Assembly (NCBI RefSeq): GCF_014489845.1 | Contig: NZ_JABURY010000021.1 | Coordinates: forward strand, 124,001 to 188,000 | From: Frischella japonica | GTDB lineage: Bacteria > Pseudomonadota > Gammaproteobacteria > Enterobacterales > Orbaceae | DNA: 64,000 nucleotides | Reading direction: 5' to 3' | Shown here: positions 21,016 through 30,352 of the stretch, in pieces | Position numbering within the stretch: the first letter of the stretch is position 1 | Layout: every line of letters starts with the position of its first letter | Notes under the pieces: generated by a model | The model's input: the letters and a program-made list of their open reading frames with translations, nothing else | Database searches by the model: none | Told to the model about the DNA's origin: nothing | Position numbers and translations under genes: made by a program

Positions 21016-22233
21016 ATGATGAGAAAACAACAATTTTTTACACATTTTAAATGTACCTTGGCACTTTTAGCATTATCGGCTTATAGCAGCGTACAGGCGG
21101 ATATTAATTTTCCTATTCCAGATGCACCACAATTGCAAAATGTTGGTGCTTATATTCTAATTGATGCTAAGTCAGGTGAAATTTTAACGCAACACAATGC
21201 TGATCAACGTCGTGATCCAGCAAGTTTAACTAAAATGATGACCAGTTATGTCATTGGTGAAGCAATTAAATCAGGCCGAATCAGTAATTCGGATATGGTC
21301 TTAATTAGTAAAGATGCTTGGGCTACAGGTAATCCCGTCTTAAAAGGCTCGTCGTTAATGTTCCTTGAAGTGGGTAAACAAGTTTCGGTTGAGAACCTTA
21401 ACAAAGGTATTATTATTCAATCTGGTAATGATGCTTGTATCGCTATGGCAGAACATGTCGCAGGTAGTCAGGATTCATTTGTTGGATTAATGAATAATTA
21501 CGTCAAACAATTGGGTTTAGAAAATACTCATTTCCAAACTGTCCATGGTTTAGATGCTCCAGATCAGTATACAACCGCTCATGATATGGCGTTTTTAGGA
21601 CAGGCATTAATTAATAATTTACCTAATGAATATGCGATTTATAAACAAAAAGAGTTTAAATATAATCTGAATAAACCACAGTTAAATCGTAATGGATTAT
21701 TATGGGATACAACCTTGAATGTTGATGGCATTAAAACTGGGCATACTAATAATGCCGGTTTTAATCTGGTAGCGTCAGCTGTTGATGGTAATACACGTTT
21801 GATTTCAGTTGTTATGGGAGCCAAATCTGATAAAGAGCGTGAATCAAAAAGTAAGCAGTTATTGATTTGGGGATTCCGTTCTTTTGAAACGACAACACCA
21901 GTGAAAGCCAATGAATCTAAAGTTACCAAAACTATCTGGTATGGCAAAGAAGATAAGGTTGAGTTAGGTTCAATGGACGATATCTATGTTACTGTACCTA
22001 AAGGTCAAGCTGTTAATTTACAGATTAAATATAAAATGGATTCTGACTACATTTCCGCACCGATTGAGCAAGGTGTAAAAGTAGGTACCATGCAATTTTT
22101 ACTTAATGATCAAGTTGTGGCAGAAAAACCATTAGTCACATTAGAAAAGGTCGAAGAAACAGGACTCTTTGGTATGGCTGTTGATTATGTGGCACTTAAA
22201 TTTAGACAGTGGTTTAGCTATTTTTTTGATTAA
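21016..22233 (+). CDS. dacA: D-alanyl-D-alanine carboxypeptidase (PBP5 type)
   Basis: Periplasmic DD-carboxypeptidase that trims the terminal D-alanine from pentapeptides. The 405-residue precursor has a signal peptide ending near SVQA (about residue 29). The SLTK active-site motif is at about 70-73, followed by SGNDACIAMAE (SxN) and DGIKTGHT (KTG). A C-terminal beta domain ends in an amphipathic anchor helix (VDYVALKFRQWFSYFFD). Two adjacent ATGs (21016 and 21019) could each serve. In E. coli rlpA lies between mrdB and dacA; here it is absent and the gap is only 32 nt. Confidence 0.96.
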   Translation: MMRKQQFFTHFKCTLALLALSAYSSVQADINFPIPDAPQLQNVGAYILIDAKSGEILTQHNADQRRDPASLTKMMTSYVIGEAIKSGRISNSDMVLISKDAWATGNPVLKGSSLMFLEVGKQVSVENLNKGIIIQSGNDACIAMAEHVAGSQDSFVGLMNNYVKQLGLENTHFQTVHGLDAPDQYTTAHDMAFLGQALINNLPNEYAIYKQKEFKYNLNKPQLNRNGLLWDTTLNVDGIKTGHTNNAGFNLVASAVDGNTRLISVVMGAKSDKERESKSKQLLIWGFRSFETTTPVKANESKVTKTIWYGKEDKVELGSMDDIYVTVPKGQAVNLQIKYKMDSDYISAPIEQGVKVGTMQFLLNDQVVAEKPLVTLEKVEETGLFGMAVDYVALKFRQWFSYFFD

Positions 22234-22341
22234 TTTTACATCCTAAAGGTGAAAGTTAACTATAATGGGTTAAAAACAGTTGATAAATAAAAATATAGCA
22301 CCATATTTATCATAAGCTTAATTACAACGAAAGAGATTATT

Positions 22342-22608
22342 ATGCAACCAACCAAACTCAATGAATTACTTGAATTTCCTTGTTCTTTCACTTATAAAGT
22401 GATGGGGGAAGCTAAACCAGAGCTGGTTGATAAGGTGGTTTCAGTCATTCAACGCCATGCGCCAGGCGATTATACACCATCGATAAAACCAAGTAGTAAA
22501 GGTAATTATCATTCGGTGTCTATTACGATTAATGCAACACATATTCAGCAGATCGAAAGTCTCTATAAAGAACTTGGTGAGATTGATATTGTCAGAATGG
22601 TGTTATAA
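22342..22608 (+). CDS. ybeD: DUF493 family protein YbeD
   Basis: Small ACT-like-fold protein of 88 residues (E. coli YbeD 87). It begins [33 protein letters not shown] and ends [15 protein letters not shown], as in the family. In enterobacteria it sits between dacA and lipB. It has been linked by context to lipoate metabolism, but its molecular function is not established. Here lipB and lipA do not follow; a strong terminator does. Confidence 0.9.
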   Translation: MQPTKLNELLEFPCSFTYKVMGEAKPELVDKVVSVIQRHAPGDYTPSIKPSSKGNYHSVSITINATHIQQIESLYKELGEIDIVRMVL

Positions 22609-22645
22609 CAATTTTGTTTTGATATACGCTTAAGTTAACTCAATT

Positions 22646-22680
22646 AAAAGCCACTTGCTCATCAAGCTAGTGGCTTTTTC
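22646..22680 (+). terminator. Terminator after ybeD
   Basis: Stem aaaagccact (22646-22655) / agtggctttt (22669-22678), extended by G-C pairs after one mismatch, followed by a T run. It closes the mrdA-mrdB-dacA-ybeD unit. Confidence 0.85.
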
Positions 22681-22811
22681 TTATATTTACCAGCGATAAT
22701 CCAGTAATTTTTTAGTTTTCCACTTATTAGTGATGCTGATAATGGTATTACTCACTATCATATCGAAAATATGAGAATAAACTTTGCTAAACAAATCGGA
22801 TTGAAGTTAAA

Positions 22812-22843
22812 AAACGCTCCACCGACTAAGCGATGGAGCGTTT
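22812..22843 (-). terminator. Terminator after chitobiase gene
   Basis: 10-bp stem aaacgctcca (22812-22821) / tggagcgttt (22834-22843). On the minus strand it is followed by a run of Ts, 10 nt beyond the stop at 22853. Confidence 0.85.
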
Positions 22844-22852
22844 ATAAACTAA

Positions 22853-25525
22853 CTACTGAACAATTTCACTACGGCTAGTTCGTTTACCATCTAGAGAACG
22901 GCTACGTACTAGTATATTTGTCTGTTTTTTGGTAATTGCAGTTTCTTCTTTATAGGTTAACCAAGTTTTACCATTATTTAATGAATATTCTATGGTTAAT
23001 CCAGGAAGCGCGATATTAGCCATTAATTTTCCGGCGACAATTTTAGCACCAGGTAGTGGTAAACGGTAATCAATGCCCGCTAAATCAAGTTTCGCTAATT
23101 CACGTTGACCAACAATATTGGCAAAACGCGTCCAATCACTTAATAGCTTTGTTTGATCAACATAATGTGTTTCACCTTGTTTAAATTCACGGTTTTTAAC
23201 ATAAGGTATTTCCCACTCTGATTGATGCCATGCCCGTTCTGCAACAGCTAACAATCTAGGATACATCATGTATTCCATTTGATTATCAGTACGGACAATT
23301 TCATTCCATAATTGAGCGGATAAACCATAACTACCTGACCAATTCATTGTACCTTTGGCACTAAACACATTGCCATCTCGATCGGTTGATGTTTCAGCAT
23401 TTTGTGGTAAGTTATTTGGGGCAAAGCTAAAAATTTTCCGTTCATCATTAAAACGCGTTCCCCAATAGTAACCACTTTCTTTTGGATTGACTTCGTAAGG
23501 GAAATCAAAGTAAACGTAATCAGGGTTTGAAATCACCATTTGATAACCTTTATTTGTCCATTCACTTGCCGAATCATATCCACCCCAATATAGTGCATCC
23601 CAGAAGTTAACCGTCACTTTATCGACAGCGAAGGATTTAGCATTTTCGGCATGTTTTACACCATCTTGCCATGCTTGCATGTGATTAATACCATGGTTTT
23701 TGATGATTTTACTTACTTCTATTGCAAAATAACTTGGTAAATATTCAATATCTTTCACCGTACCTTGTTTAACTAAGGTTTGACAAGCTTGTGATTTTGC
23801 CCATGGATGATCTTCTTTACTTTGATCAATGGTTCCCTTCCAAGTGACTTTATCGGCGGCATTAATATCTTGGTAACCATTACCTAAATGAATATTTTTA
23901 GCTTCATCACCACCAAAATGCCAAACAGAAATCGGTTGTCCTGCTTCTTGATGCATTTGCGCTATTTCGGTAATAATCTTATCGACAAAGCGTTTTGAAG
24001 AGTCTAAACATGGGTTAAGATAACTTTTACGATCATAAAATTGCACCGTTGTAGTATTTGAAGTATCGGTTGGATCAACTAAGCGGAATTCATTCGCTTG
24101 TTGTTCCTTACCTTCTGCCATTAAACGGTTATAACGAGCTTCCATCGCAACGATCGCCGCTCTGGCATGTGCTGGCATATCAATTTCAGGGATAACTTCA
24201 ATGAATCGTGCTTTCGCATATTTGACTATCTCGATATAATCATCACGACTAAAATAGCCACTTCCCAAATTATCATTGTTCGGTCCTGAACCAAGTTGTG
24301 GTAATAAACAGCTTTGTTCGGTGAGATCATGGCATCGTTGACTACCTACTTCTGTTAATTCTGGTAAACCAGGTATTTCAATTCGCCAACCTTCATCATC
24401 GCTTAAATGGAAATGGAATTTATTAAGTTTATAAGCCGCCATTTGATCTAAAAGCCGTAAGACAGCCTGTTTACTTTTGAAGTTTCGTCCAGTATCAAGC
24501 ATAATACCTCGATATTGAAAACGCGGTGCATCTTCGACGCTAACTTCAGGTATAACGGGTTTTTGTTTGGCTGGTATTAATGATAAGACTGATTCAACAC
24601 CATAAAAAATCCCACTTTCATCATAAGCGATAATAGTAGCCTTTTTAGGTGTGATATTGAGTTGATAGGCACCGGGTACAGTGTTATTGGCTTTATTGGT
24701 ATTAATGTTAGCTTCAATCTTATAACCTTTATTTGTTAAAGGAATACCTAATTTTTTAAATTGTTCTTTTAACACTGATTGACTTGCGGTGTTAAGATTG
24801 TTTAATTGTAAGTCAACACCGTTGTTATCCAATGTAATATTAGCATTTGCCAACGTAAATTTAGTTGGAGTAGGTATAATCTGACCTCGTAATGCGCTAG
24901 CATCCAATTTTTTAACATCAGCATTCCGTTCAAAACGGCTCTGTGGTGTCATCAAAATATTATGATCATCAGGTGTTCGTCGCCATTGCTCACCAATTGG
25001 CGAAACAATATTGGCTAATGTTTCGGTGTCAGTATTCTTTATAATCTTTGGTTTAGCATTCGTTGATGTAACATACCAACGTGGTAGCACATCTGTTTCA
25101 CTTAATTGCCAATATTCACCAATGATTGGAATTGTGATCGTGCCATTTGCTGGAAAAGCTCTGAATTTATCAGTAGGTTCGATTTTATGCAAATCACCTG
25201 TAAGATGGGTGATTTTAAATTGTTCATTCTCGACGGCTAAAATCATACGAATACTACTGAAATAGATCGCCCAATCTTTATCCTGAATTGCTGGTCCTTT
25301 ATTAGTTAAAGAAATCGTTGCTTTGTTACATGCTCCCCAATCACCACCTAGGTTTGAACAATCAATGCCATGGTTAGCTGCATGATTATCCACCACTTTA
25401 TAATTTACCTTTAATTGTTGACTAAGGGTATCGACAATGGTTTGCGACGCAAATGCTGATGACCCCAAAGTTGTTAATAATGCGGTAATAGATGCATTTA
25501 ATAAGGTCGTTTTAAAGCTTTTCAT
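22853..25525 (-). CDS. Beta-N-acetylhexosaminidase (chitobiase, GH20)
   Basis: Exported glycosidase that splits chitobiose and chito-oligosaccharides to N-acetylglucosamine. The 890 residues match Serratia/Vibrio chitobiases. A signal peptide (about 1-26, ending SSAFA) is followed by the N-terminal CHB_HEX carbohydrate-binding domain with CSNLGGDWGACNKA. Then come the GH20b domain and the TIM barrel. The barrel carries the catalytic Asp-Glu pair in WHFGGDEAKNIH (about 536-547), HFHLSDDEGWRIEIPGLPELT and WNEIVRTDNQMEYMMYPRLLA. A C-terminal Ig-like CHB_HEX_C domain closes the protein. It starts 12 nt after the chitoporin gene, with its Shine-Dalgarno (AGGAAAA) overlapping that gene's stop. The two are therefore one operon, like Serratia chiPQ-ctb but without chiQ. 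Confidence 0.93.
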   Translation of the reverse strand: MKSFKTTLLNASITALLTTLGSSAFASQTIVDTLSQQLKVNYKVVDNHAANHGIDCSNLGGDWGACNKATISLTNKGPAIQDKDWAIYFSSIRMILAVENEQFKITHLTGDLHKIEPTDKFRAFPANGTITIPIIGEYWQLSETDVLPRWYVTSTNAKPKIIKNTDTETLANIVSPIGEQWRRTPDDHNILMTPQSRFERNADVKKLDASALRGQIIPTPTKFTLANANITLDNNGVDLQLNNLNTASQSVLKEQFKKLGIPLTNKGYKIEANINTNKANNTVPGAYQLNITPKKATIIAYDESGIFYGVESVLSLIPAKQKPVIPEVSVEDAPRFQYRGIMLDTGRNFKSKQAVLRLLDQMAAYKLNKFHFHLSDDEGWRIEIPGLPELTEVGSQRCHDLTEQSCLLPQLGSGPNNDNLGSGYFSRDDYIEIVKYAKARFIEVIPEIDMPAHARAAIVAMEARYNRLMAEGKEQQANEFRLVDPTDTSNTTTVQFYDRKSYLNPCLDSSKRFVDKIITEIAQMHQEAGQPISVWHFGGDEAKNIHLGNGYQDINAADKVTWKGTIDQSKEDHPWAKSQACQTLVKQGTVKDIEYLPSYFAIEVSKIIKNHGINHMQAWQDGVKHAENAKSFAVDKVTVNFWDALYWGGYDSASEWTNKGYQMVISNPDYVYFDFPYEVNPKESGYYWGTRFNDERKIFSFAPNNLPQNAETSTDRDGNVFSAKGTMNWSGSYGLSAQLWNEIVRTDNQMEYMMYPRLLAVAERAWHQSEWEIPYVKNREFKQGETHYVDQTKLLSDWTRFANIVGQRELAKLDLAGIDYRLPLPGAKIVAGKLMANIALPGLTIEYSLNNGKTWLTYKEETAITKKQTNILVRSRSLDGKRTSRSEIVQ

Positions 25526-25537
25526 AATACGGTTTTC

Positions 25538-27004
25538 CTATTTTTGATTCGGGCTAAAAATGGTGAAAGGTAAAGTCACAATAAATTTTATATCATGTTC
25601 ATCTTGAAAAATATTGTCGTAACCATTACTCCAGCTTGGGTTATTTGAGTGGTTATTATAGCGAGTATAATGGAGTTGGAAGGAACTATCTTTCGCCCAA
25701 CTTTCTTGTACAGTGTAAGATAAATCAATGTTCCAAGCTGATTCGATCAATCTTTGCGATTTGAAATTACGCTGACCACTTTGGTTTTTTGAAGAATTAG
25801 GTTTTGCGTCCCAACCATAGGCATAGGAAGTCGCGGTACGCCAACCAGCCAAGTAATTAGATAAATGACCTAAATCATAACTGATTTCAGCAAACAATGC
25901 TTTTTCGCCATCGGCATTGAAGTCTGAACGTGAATTCCACCATACGTCAAGACGACCGTTAGATGATGCATAACTTGGTGTCATACGTTGTAAAAAGAAG
26001 CCTTGATTACCTTCGGCTTTAACAATAACCCCTTCAGCTCGTAAACCTACTGGTCCTATTTGATATTGTAAACTTGCTGATTGTAGCCAAGCTAATCCAT
26101 CATATACATCTAAGCCACGGTGATGTTGATCTTTAGCGCCATAAAATTGATAGCTCATGGATAATGGATTATCTAATACATCCATTTTATAGGAAGCTTT
26201 AGCAAAATATTGGTTCATGTAATTATGAGCCTGACCAAAAGCCCCTTCAAGTACGAGATTATTTTTAAAATCATACTTTAAACCAGCGGAATGCAGATAA
26301 CTGATTTCAGTTTTATTATCCCATTGGCGAAAATTGTAAACACGTTTATACCATGGCGCTTTATATTTGTCTGCCCACATATAAGACATGGATAATACAC
26401 CATTGTCTTGAAAATCAAACACTGTACCGGCTTCAAAACCACGGTAAGTACCTGGTAATAAACTCCAATGTGGCGCGAGCAAAGTTTGTCCGGATGGTTG
26501 AATATAACCGGCCTTAAGCCAAAATTTATCATCCAGTTTTAAATTTACTAATGCTTTATAAACACTGGCGCCACTGACATCTTTTTTCCAATTTTCATCC
26601 CAGCGAGTTCTTTTACCACTGAAGCCAATTTCATTTGGATGACCGTTACCGCCATTACTCACCTCCCAGGCGCCGTAACCACCTACTTCAAATGCTAGTA
26701 TATCAGCAATAAAACCAGATTTTACATCTAGATTAGCGTTAAAAGTGGATTGGCGAATATTCTTTTTATAACCGTGATACTGCCTATTGCCATTTAGATC
26801 CTGTGAGATATCTTTTCTTTCACGGTCTCGATTCCAGAAGAAAATATTTCCGGTAACGGATCCATCTTCTAAGAAATGGTTAGCGTATACAGGCACAGTA
26901 TCAAACAGTAACAACGAACTTACTATAAAAGCAGTGGAACGTTTTAAAAAAGGGTATTTCTTTAGTGATTTTGATACTAATTGGTTATCATTATTCATTT
27001 TCAT
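25538..27004 (-). CDS. chiP: OprD-family outer-membrane chitoporin
   Basis: Outer-membrane beta-barrel channel expected to admit chito-oligosaccharides. The 488-residue protein has an N-terminal basic/hydrophobic export signal (about residues 20-41, ending VPVYA). It then follows the OprD/ChiP (YbfM) pattern: HFLEDGSVTGNIFFWNRDRE, WLKAGYIQPSGQTLLAPHWSLLPGTYRGFEAG and alternating aromatic beta strands to a C-terminal strand. Assignment to chitin-sugar uptake rests on family resemblance and on the co-transcribed chitobiase. Upstream lie a CRP-like palindrome (27165-27180) and a NagC-like AT palindrome (27225-27245), the two regulators expected from enterobacterial chiP. Confidence 0.88.
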   Translation of the reverse strand: MKMNNDNQLVSKSLKKYPFLKRSTAFIVSSLLLFDTVPVYANHFLEDGSVTGNIFFWNRDRERKDISQDLNGNRQYHGYKKNIRQSTFNANLDVKSGFIADILAFEVGGYGAWEVSNGGNGHPNEIGFSGKRTRWDENWKKDVSGASVYKALVNLKLDDKFWLKAGYIQPSGQTLLAPHWSLLPGTYRGFEAGTVFDFQDNGVLSMSYMWADKYKAPWYKRVYNFRQWDNKTEISYLHSAGLKYDFKNNLVLEGAFGQAHNYMNQYFAKASYKMDVLDNPLSMSYQFYGAKDQHHRGLDVYDGLAWLQSASLQYQIGPVGLRAEGVIVKAEGNQGFFLQRMTPSYASSNGRLDVWWNSRSDFNADGEKALFAEISYDLGHLSNYLAGWRTATSYAYGWDAKPNSSKNQSGQRNFKSQRLIESAWNIDLSYTVQESWAKDSSFQLHYTRYNNHSNNPSWSNGYDNIFQDEHDIKFIVTLPFTIFSPNQK

Positions 27005-27164
27005 TGCTTCCTAAAAGGCAGAGATAAGTAAAATGCTGTCTTAAAAAATCAGCTATAAATGAAAATATAATAAATTCAAATGTTATTGGAATATGAACTT
27101 ATATATTTCGATAGTTTTATAATGAACTAACATATTTCACGTCACAAATTAATTAATTTGATTT

Positions 27165-27180
27165 TGTGATTTTAGTCACT
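27165..27180 (-). promoter_or_regulatory. CRP-like site upstream of chiP
   Basis: TGTGATTTTAGTCACT has nine of ten core positions of TGTGA-N6-TCACA, 161 nt upstream of the chiP start. Activation of sugar-uptake genes by cAMP-CRP is usual, and only chiP is downstream on this side. Confidence 0.6.
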
Positions 27181-27224
27181 GAAACGAGCAATAAAAAAGC
27201 AAAATAGTGATGAAGATCTCAATC

Positions 27225-27245
27225 TTATTTTATTGACGAAAATAA
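27225..27245 (-). promoter_or_regulatory. NagC-like operator candidate
   Basis: Perfect palindrome TTATTTT-N7-AAAATAA, the general shape of NagC/Mlc operators (T-rich left arm, A-rich right arm). Enterobacterial chiP is repressed by NagC. The match is all A/T in an A/T-rich region, so chance is a real alternative. Confidence 0.35.
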
Positions 27246-27309
27246 ATCATTCAATTTTTTTGATGGGAAATAAGATAAAAGTGTGAGCTAATAACAATAA
27301 AAAAGAGAT

Positions 27310-27327
27310 GGCACGTTAAAACGTGCC
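27310..27327 (-). terminator. Terminator after sodA
   Basis: 7-bp GC-rich stem ggcacgt (27310-27316) / acgtgcc (27321-27327) with a 4-nt loop. The minus-strand continuation is ATCTCTTTTTT. It lies 28 nt past the sodA stop. Confidence 0.7.
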
Positions 27328-27354
27328 CAAAAATGAGGTATATTAATTAGAAAA

Positions 27355-27978
27355 TTATTGCGCTGCTGCGTATAATTCTGCAACTTTATCCCAGTTAACG
27401 ACATGCCAAAATGCGCCGATATAATCAACTCGTCGATTTTGATATTTTAAATAATATGCATGTTCCCACACATCTAAGGTTAGAATCGGCGTACCATAGG
27501 TACCTGATAATTTTTCACCCATGATTGGGTTATCTTGATTAGCAGTAGATACCACTGCTAATTCACCATTTTGTACCACCAACCATGCCCAACCGGAGCC
27601 AAAACGGGTTGCGGCAGCAGTTGCAAATTTTTCTTTAAAAGCATCAACTGAACCGAAACTTCTTTCAATGGCGACTTTTAAATCACCTTTTAATTCAGTT
27701 CCAACTTTAAGTAGTTCCCAAAATAAAGTGTGATTAACATGTCCTCCAATGTTATTACGCACGGCAGTTAATTTGTCAGCGGGAACATTATCTAAGTTTT
27801 TTAATAATGCTTCAGGAGCCAATTTTTGTAAATCTGCTGATAATGTGGCTAATACCGTATTAGCATTGGTAACATAAGTTTGGTGATGTTTATCGTGATG
27901 CAAATGCATTGTTTCGGCATCAATATAAGGTTCTAATGCATCGTAGGCATAAGGTAAGGGAGGAAGAGTATAGGCCAT
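27355..27978 (-). CDS. sodA: Superoxide dismutase, manganese type
   Basis: Cytoplasmic enzyme converting superoxide to peroxide and oxygen. The 207 residues track E. coli SodA (206) from [20 protein letters not shown] onward. Metal ligands are the histidine in [11 protein letters not shown] (about residue 27), the one in [10 protein letters not shown] (about 82), and the Asp and His of [16 protein letters not shown] (about 168 and 172). The residue pattern GGHVNH...[19 protein letters not shown] is that of the Mn rather than the Fe enzyme, though metal choice cannot be proven from sequence. It is monocistronic, with its own terminator. Confidence 0.94.
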   Translation of the reverse strand: MAYTLPPLPYAYDALEPYIDAETMHLHHDKHHQTYVTNANTVLATLSADLQKLAPEALLKNLDNVPADKLTAVRNNIGGHVNHTLFWELLKVGTELKGDLKVAIERSFGSVDAFKEKFATAAATRFGSGWAWLVVQNGELAVVSTANQDNPIMGEKLSGTYGTPILTLDVWEHAYYLKYQNRRVDYIGAFWHVVNWDKVAELYAAAQ

Positions 27979-28159
27979 AGTTATTGCTCCTTTGTAATCA
28001 TTATAGGAAATAGCATATTTAATCTATGTTATTTTTGGTTTATAAAGGATAAGTATACCGACTTTCGAGGTTACCTCAATCTATCATTTTTATAGTCAAT
28101 ATCTATACAGGCTTAATAAATATAGCGATTTTTATCATTAATTGATTTAAAACGATTGA

Positions 28160-28179
28160 CAGACATCAAGAGATGTCTG
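28160..28179 (-). terminator. Possible terminator after ppnN
   Basis: 8-bp stem cagacatc (28160-28167) / gatgtctg (28172-28179) with a 4-nt loop, 25 nt past the ppnN stop. The T run on the minus strand is delayed by several bases. Confidence 0.45.
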
Positions 28180-28204
28180 CCTTAATAATCATGATGTTAT
28201 GAGT

Positions 28205-29581
28205 TTAAAAACAGATTTCATAACATGGTTTGTAAGCAGTACCACCGGGTAATTTCATACGATCTTGAGCAACAAAGCGCCGTAATAATTGATCCAATTG
28301 TTGCATGATTTGCGGATCGCCTTGCAGTTTAAATGGACCATATTTTTCAATTTCTTGCATACCAACTTCTTTCACATTACCGGCAACAATACCTGAGAAA
28401 GCACGTCGTAAATCTGCCGCTAATTGTTCTATTGGTTGGTCTTTATGAAGATTAAGTGCAGCCATGTTTTGATGACTTGGTTCAAATGGATGTTGTAGGG
28501 CCTGATTTACTTTTAATGTCCAGTTAAAACCATAAGCATCACCACTAACTAATCGTGCCGCTTTTACTTGTTTAATACCACTTTTCATAATACGAGCGAC
28601 TTCTTCAGGAGCATCAATCACAATTTGATAAAGTTTAGTCGCTTGTTCACCTAATGTATTATAAATAAAACTATCAATAGCTTGAAAATAATCACGGCAT
28701 TCTTTCGGTCCAGTTAGAACTAACGGTAAAGCTTGAGTTTGGTTAGCCGGATCTAACAGTATTCCCAAAATGTATAATAATTCTTCAGCTGTTCCTGGAC
28801 CACCAGGAAATATCACAATGCCATGTGCCATACGTACAAATGCTTCCAAGCGTTTTTCAATATCTGGCATAATGATTAATTCATTGACTAATGCATTTGG
28901 TGGTTCTGCGGCAATAATAGACGGTTCAGTTAGACCCACAAATCGGCTGTCTTTATAACGTTGTTGCGCATGACCCACCGCGGCACCTTTCATCGGTGCC
29001 TCCATGATTCCTGGGCCACAGCCAGTACAGATATTGAGCTCGCGTAAACCGAGTTGCATACCAACTTGACGCGCATAATAGTATTCCGTTTCGTTAATGG
29101 AATGTCCCCCCCAGCAGACAACCATATTAGGATCTTCACCAACATGAAGGGCATTGGCATTACGTAAAATAGCAAAAACTAAGTTGGTAATGTAATAAGT
29201 ATCATGCTCTTTTTTCAGTTCGTCAGGTAATAAACCTTTGATAGATACAATTTGACTGTTAACAAATAAAATATCACGTAATACAGCAAAAAGATTAGCC
29301 TGAATGGAACGAATAATTTTATTATCAACAAATGCACTTTGAGGAGGATCGATCAGTTCGAGTTTAACTCCGCGTTCATTAGTAATGACATTAATTTCGA
29401 ATGATAAAAACTGTTCCAATAATTGTTTAGTATTATCTGTTTTGCTTCCAGCATTAAGCGTTGCCAAAGAACAATTGCGAAACAATTGATATAATTCACT
29501 GCTGGCAGAACGTTTTAATGTATTGACTTCAATTTGTGACAACAGATCCATGGATCCTAAAGGACTAATTTGAGTAATCAC
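28205..29581 (-). CDS. ppnN: Nucleotide 5'-monophosphate nucleosidase PpnN (YgdH)
   Basis: LOG-family enzyme that cleaves the N-glycosidic bond of nucleoside monophosphates to base and ribose 5-phosphate; in E. coli it binds (p)ppGpp. The 458 residues match YgdH (454). An N-terminal PpnN-specific domain ([23 protein letters not shown]) precedes the Rossmann-like core. The core has [40 protein letters not shown] and the signature [17 protein letters not shown] (about residues 255-271). It is divergent from syd, its usual enterobacterial neighbour. Confidence 0.94.
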   Translation of the reverse strand: MITQISPLGSMDLLSQIEVNTLKRSASSELYQLFRNCSLATLNAGSKTDNTKQLLEQFLSFEINVITNERGVKLELIDPPQSAFVDNKIIRSIQANLFAVLRDILFVNSQIVSIKGLLPDELKKEHDTYYITNLVFAILRNANALHVGEDPNMVVCWGGHSINETEYYYARQVGMQLGLRELNICTGCGPGIMEAPMKGAAVGHAQQRYKDSRFVGLTEPSIIAAEPPNALVNELIIMPDIEKRLEAFVRMAHGIVIFPGGPGTAEELLYILGILLDPANQTQALPLVLTGPKECRDYFQAIDSFIYNTLGEQATKLYQIVIDAPEEVARIMKSGIKQVKAARLVSGDAYGFNWTLKVNQALQHPFEPSHQNMAALNLHKDQPIEQLAADLRRAFSGIVAGNVKEVGMQEIEKYGPFKLQGDPQIMQQLDQLLRRFVAQDRMKLPGGTAYKPCYEICF

Positions 29582-29745
29582 AACTACCTCGTTTATTTTA
29601 AAATTATTCTTTCTGATTCAAATTGGTGTTGAAATGGCTACTACCGTTTATTATGATTTTAAGCTGGTAATTTTTCGCTACACTATCTATAGTTAACTAA
29701 GCATAGCTAATTTAGCATTAAAACTAAAGGTATTATTTAGTCAAT

Positions 29746-30315
29746 ATGAATATTATAACAAAACCATCAACCGCACTTGAGCAATTTACGCAACGTTACG
29801 TTGAACTATGGCAAGCTACCTATCAACACGATCCTAAAAGTGAGGCGCTATATGATATGCCATCACCTTGTATCACTGAAACAAAAGGTTCGGTGGTATT
29901 TTGGCGCCCTGTAGCAGCTGAAGGAAAGTCATTAACCATTGTTGAGCAGGTTATCAATATCACGTTACATCCTGACGCACATTATTTTTATCAAACGCAA
30001 TATGCTGGTGATATGCAAGCGGTGTTTAATGATGTGTCATTGAGTTTAATTCAAGTATGGAATGATGAGGATTTTGCTCGTTTAGAACAACACTTGATTG
30101 CTCATCTGACTATGCAAAAAAAACTTAAACGTCGACCATCGGTATTTATTGCTTCAACGAATGATGATACTGAAATTATATCTATCGACAATCAAACGGG
30201 TAATATTTTATTGGAAAGATTAATTGATAATAAAAATACGCTGCTAGCAGATAATTTAATTGAATTTTTAGCGCAGCTAAAACCTATTGCTCAATTGGAT
30301 TTTTCAAGCGTATAA
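29746..30315 (+). CDS. syd: SecY-interacting protein Syd
   Basis: Peripheral cytoplasmic protein that binds SecY and is thought to check assembly of the SecYEG translocon. It has 189 residues (E. coli 181), starting MNIITKPSTALEQFTQRYVELWQ. It contains the family block GSVVFWRPVAAEG and the acidic VFNDVSLSLIQVWNDEDFARLEQHLIAHL region. Identification also rests on the position next to ppnN, as in enterobacteria. The gene is 37 nt upstream of aspC and may be co-transcribed with it. Confidence 0.9.
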   Translation: MNIITKPSTALEQFTQRYVELWQATYQHDPKSEALYDMPSPCITETKGSVVFWRPVAAEGKSLTIVEQVINITLHPDAHYFYQTQYAGDMQAVFNDVSLSLIQVWNDEDFARLEQHLIAHLTMQKKLKRRPSVFIASTNDDTEIISIDNQTGNILLERLIDNKNTLLADNLIEFLAQLKPIAQLDFSSV

Positions 30316-30352
30316 TAATTAGCTCAATATAAAAATAACTATTGAGGTTCGC

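Larger units (their letters stand above)
27005..27309 (-). other. Upstream region of chiP
   Basis: About 300 bases without a gene, holding the proposed control sites for the chiP-chitobiase operon. A TATAAA-like -10 near 27117-27122 would put the transcription start about 61 bp from the centre of the CRP-like site, a class I spacing. This is suggestive only. Confidence 0.4.
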
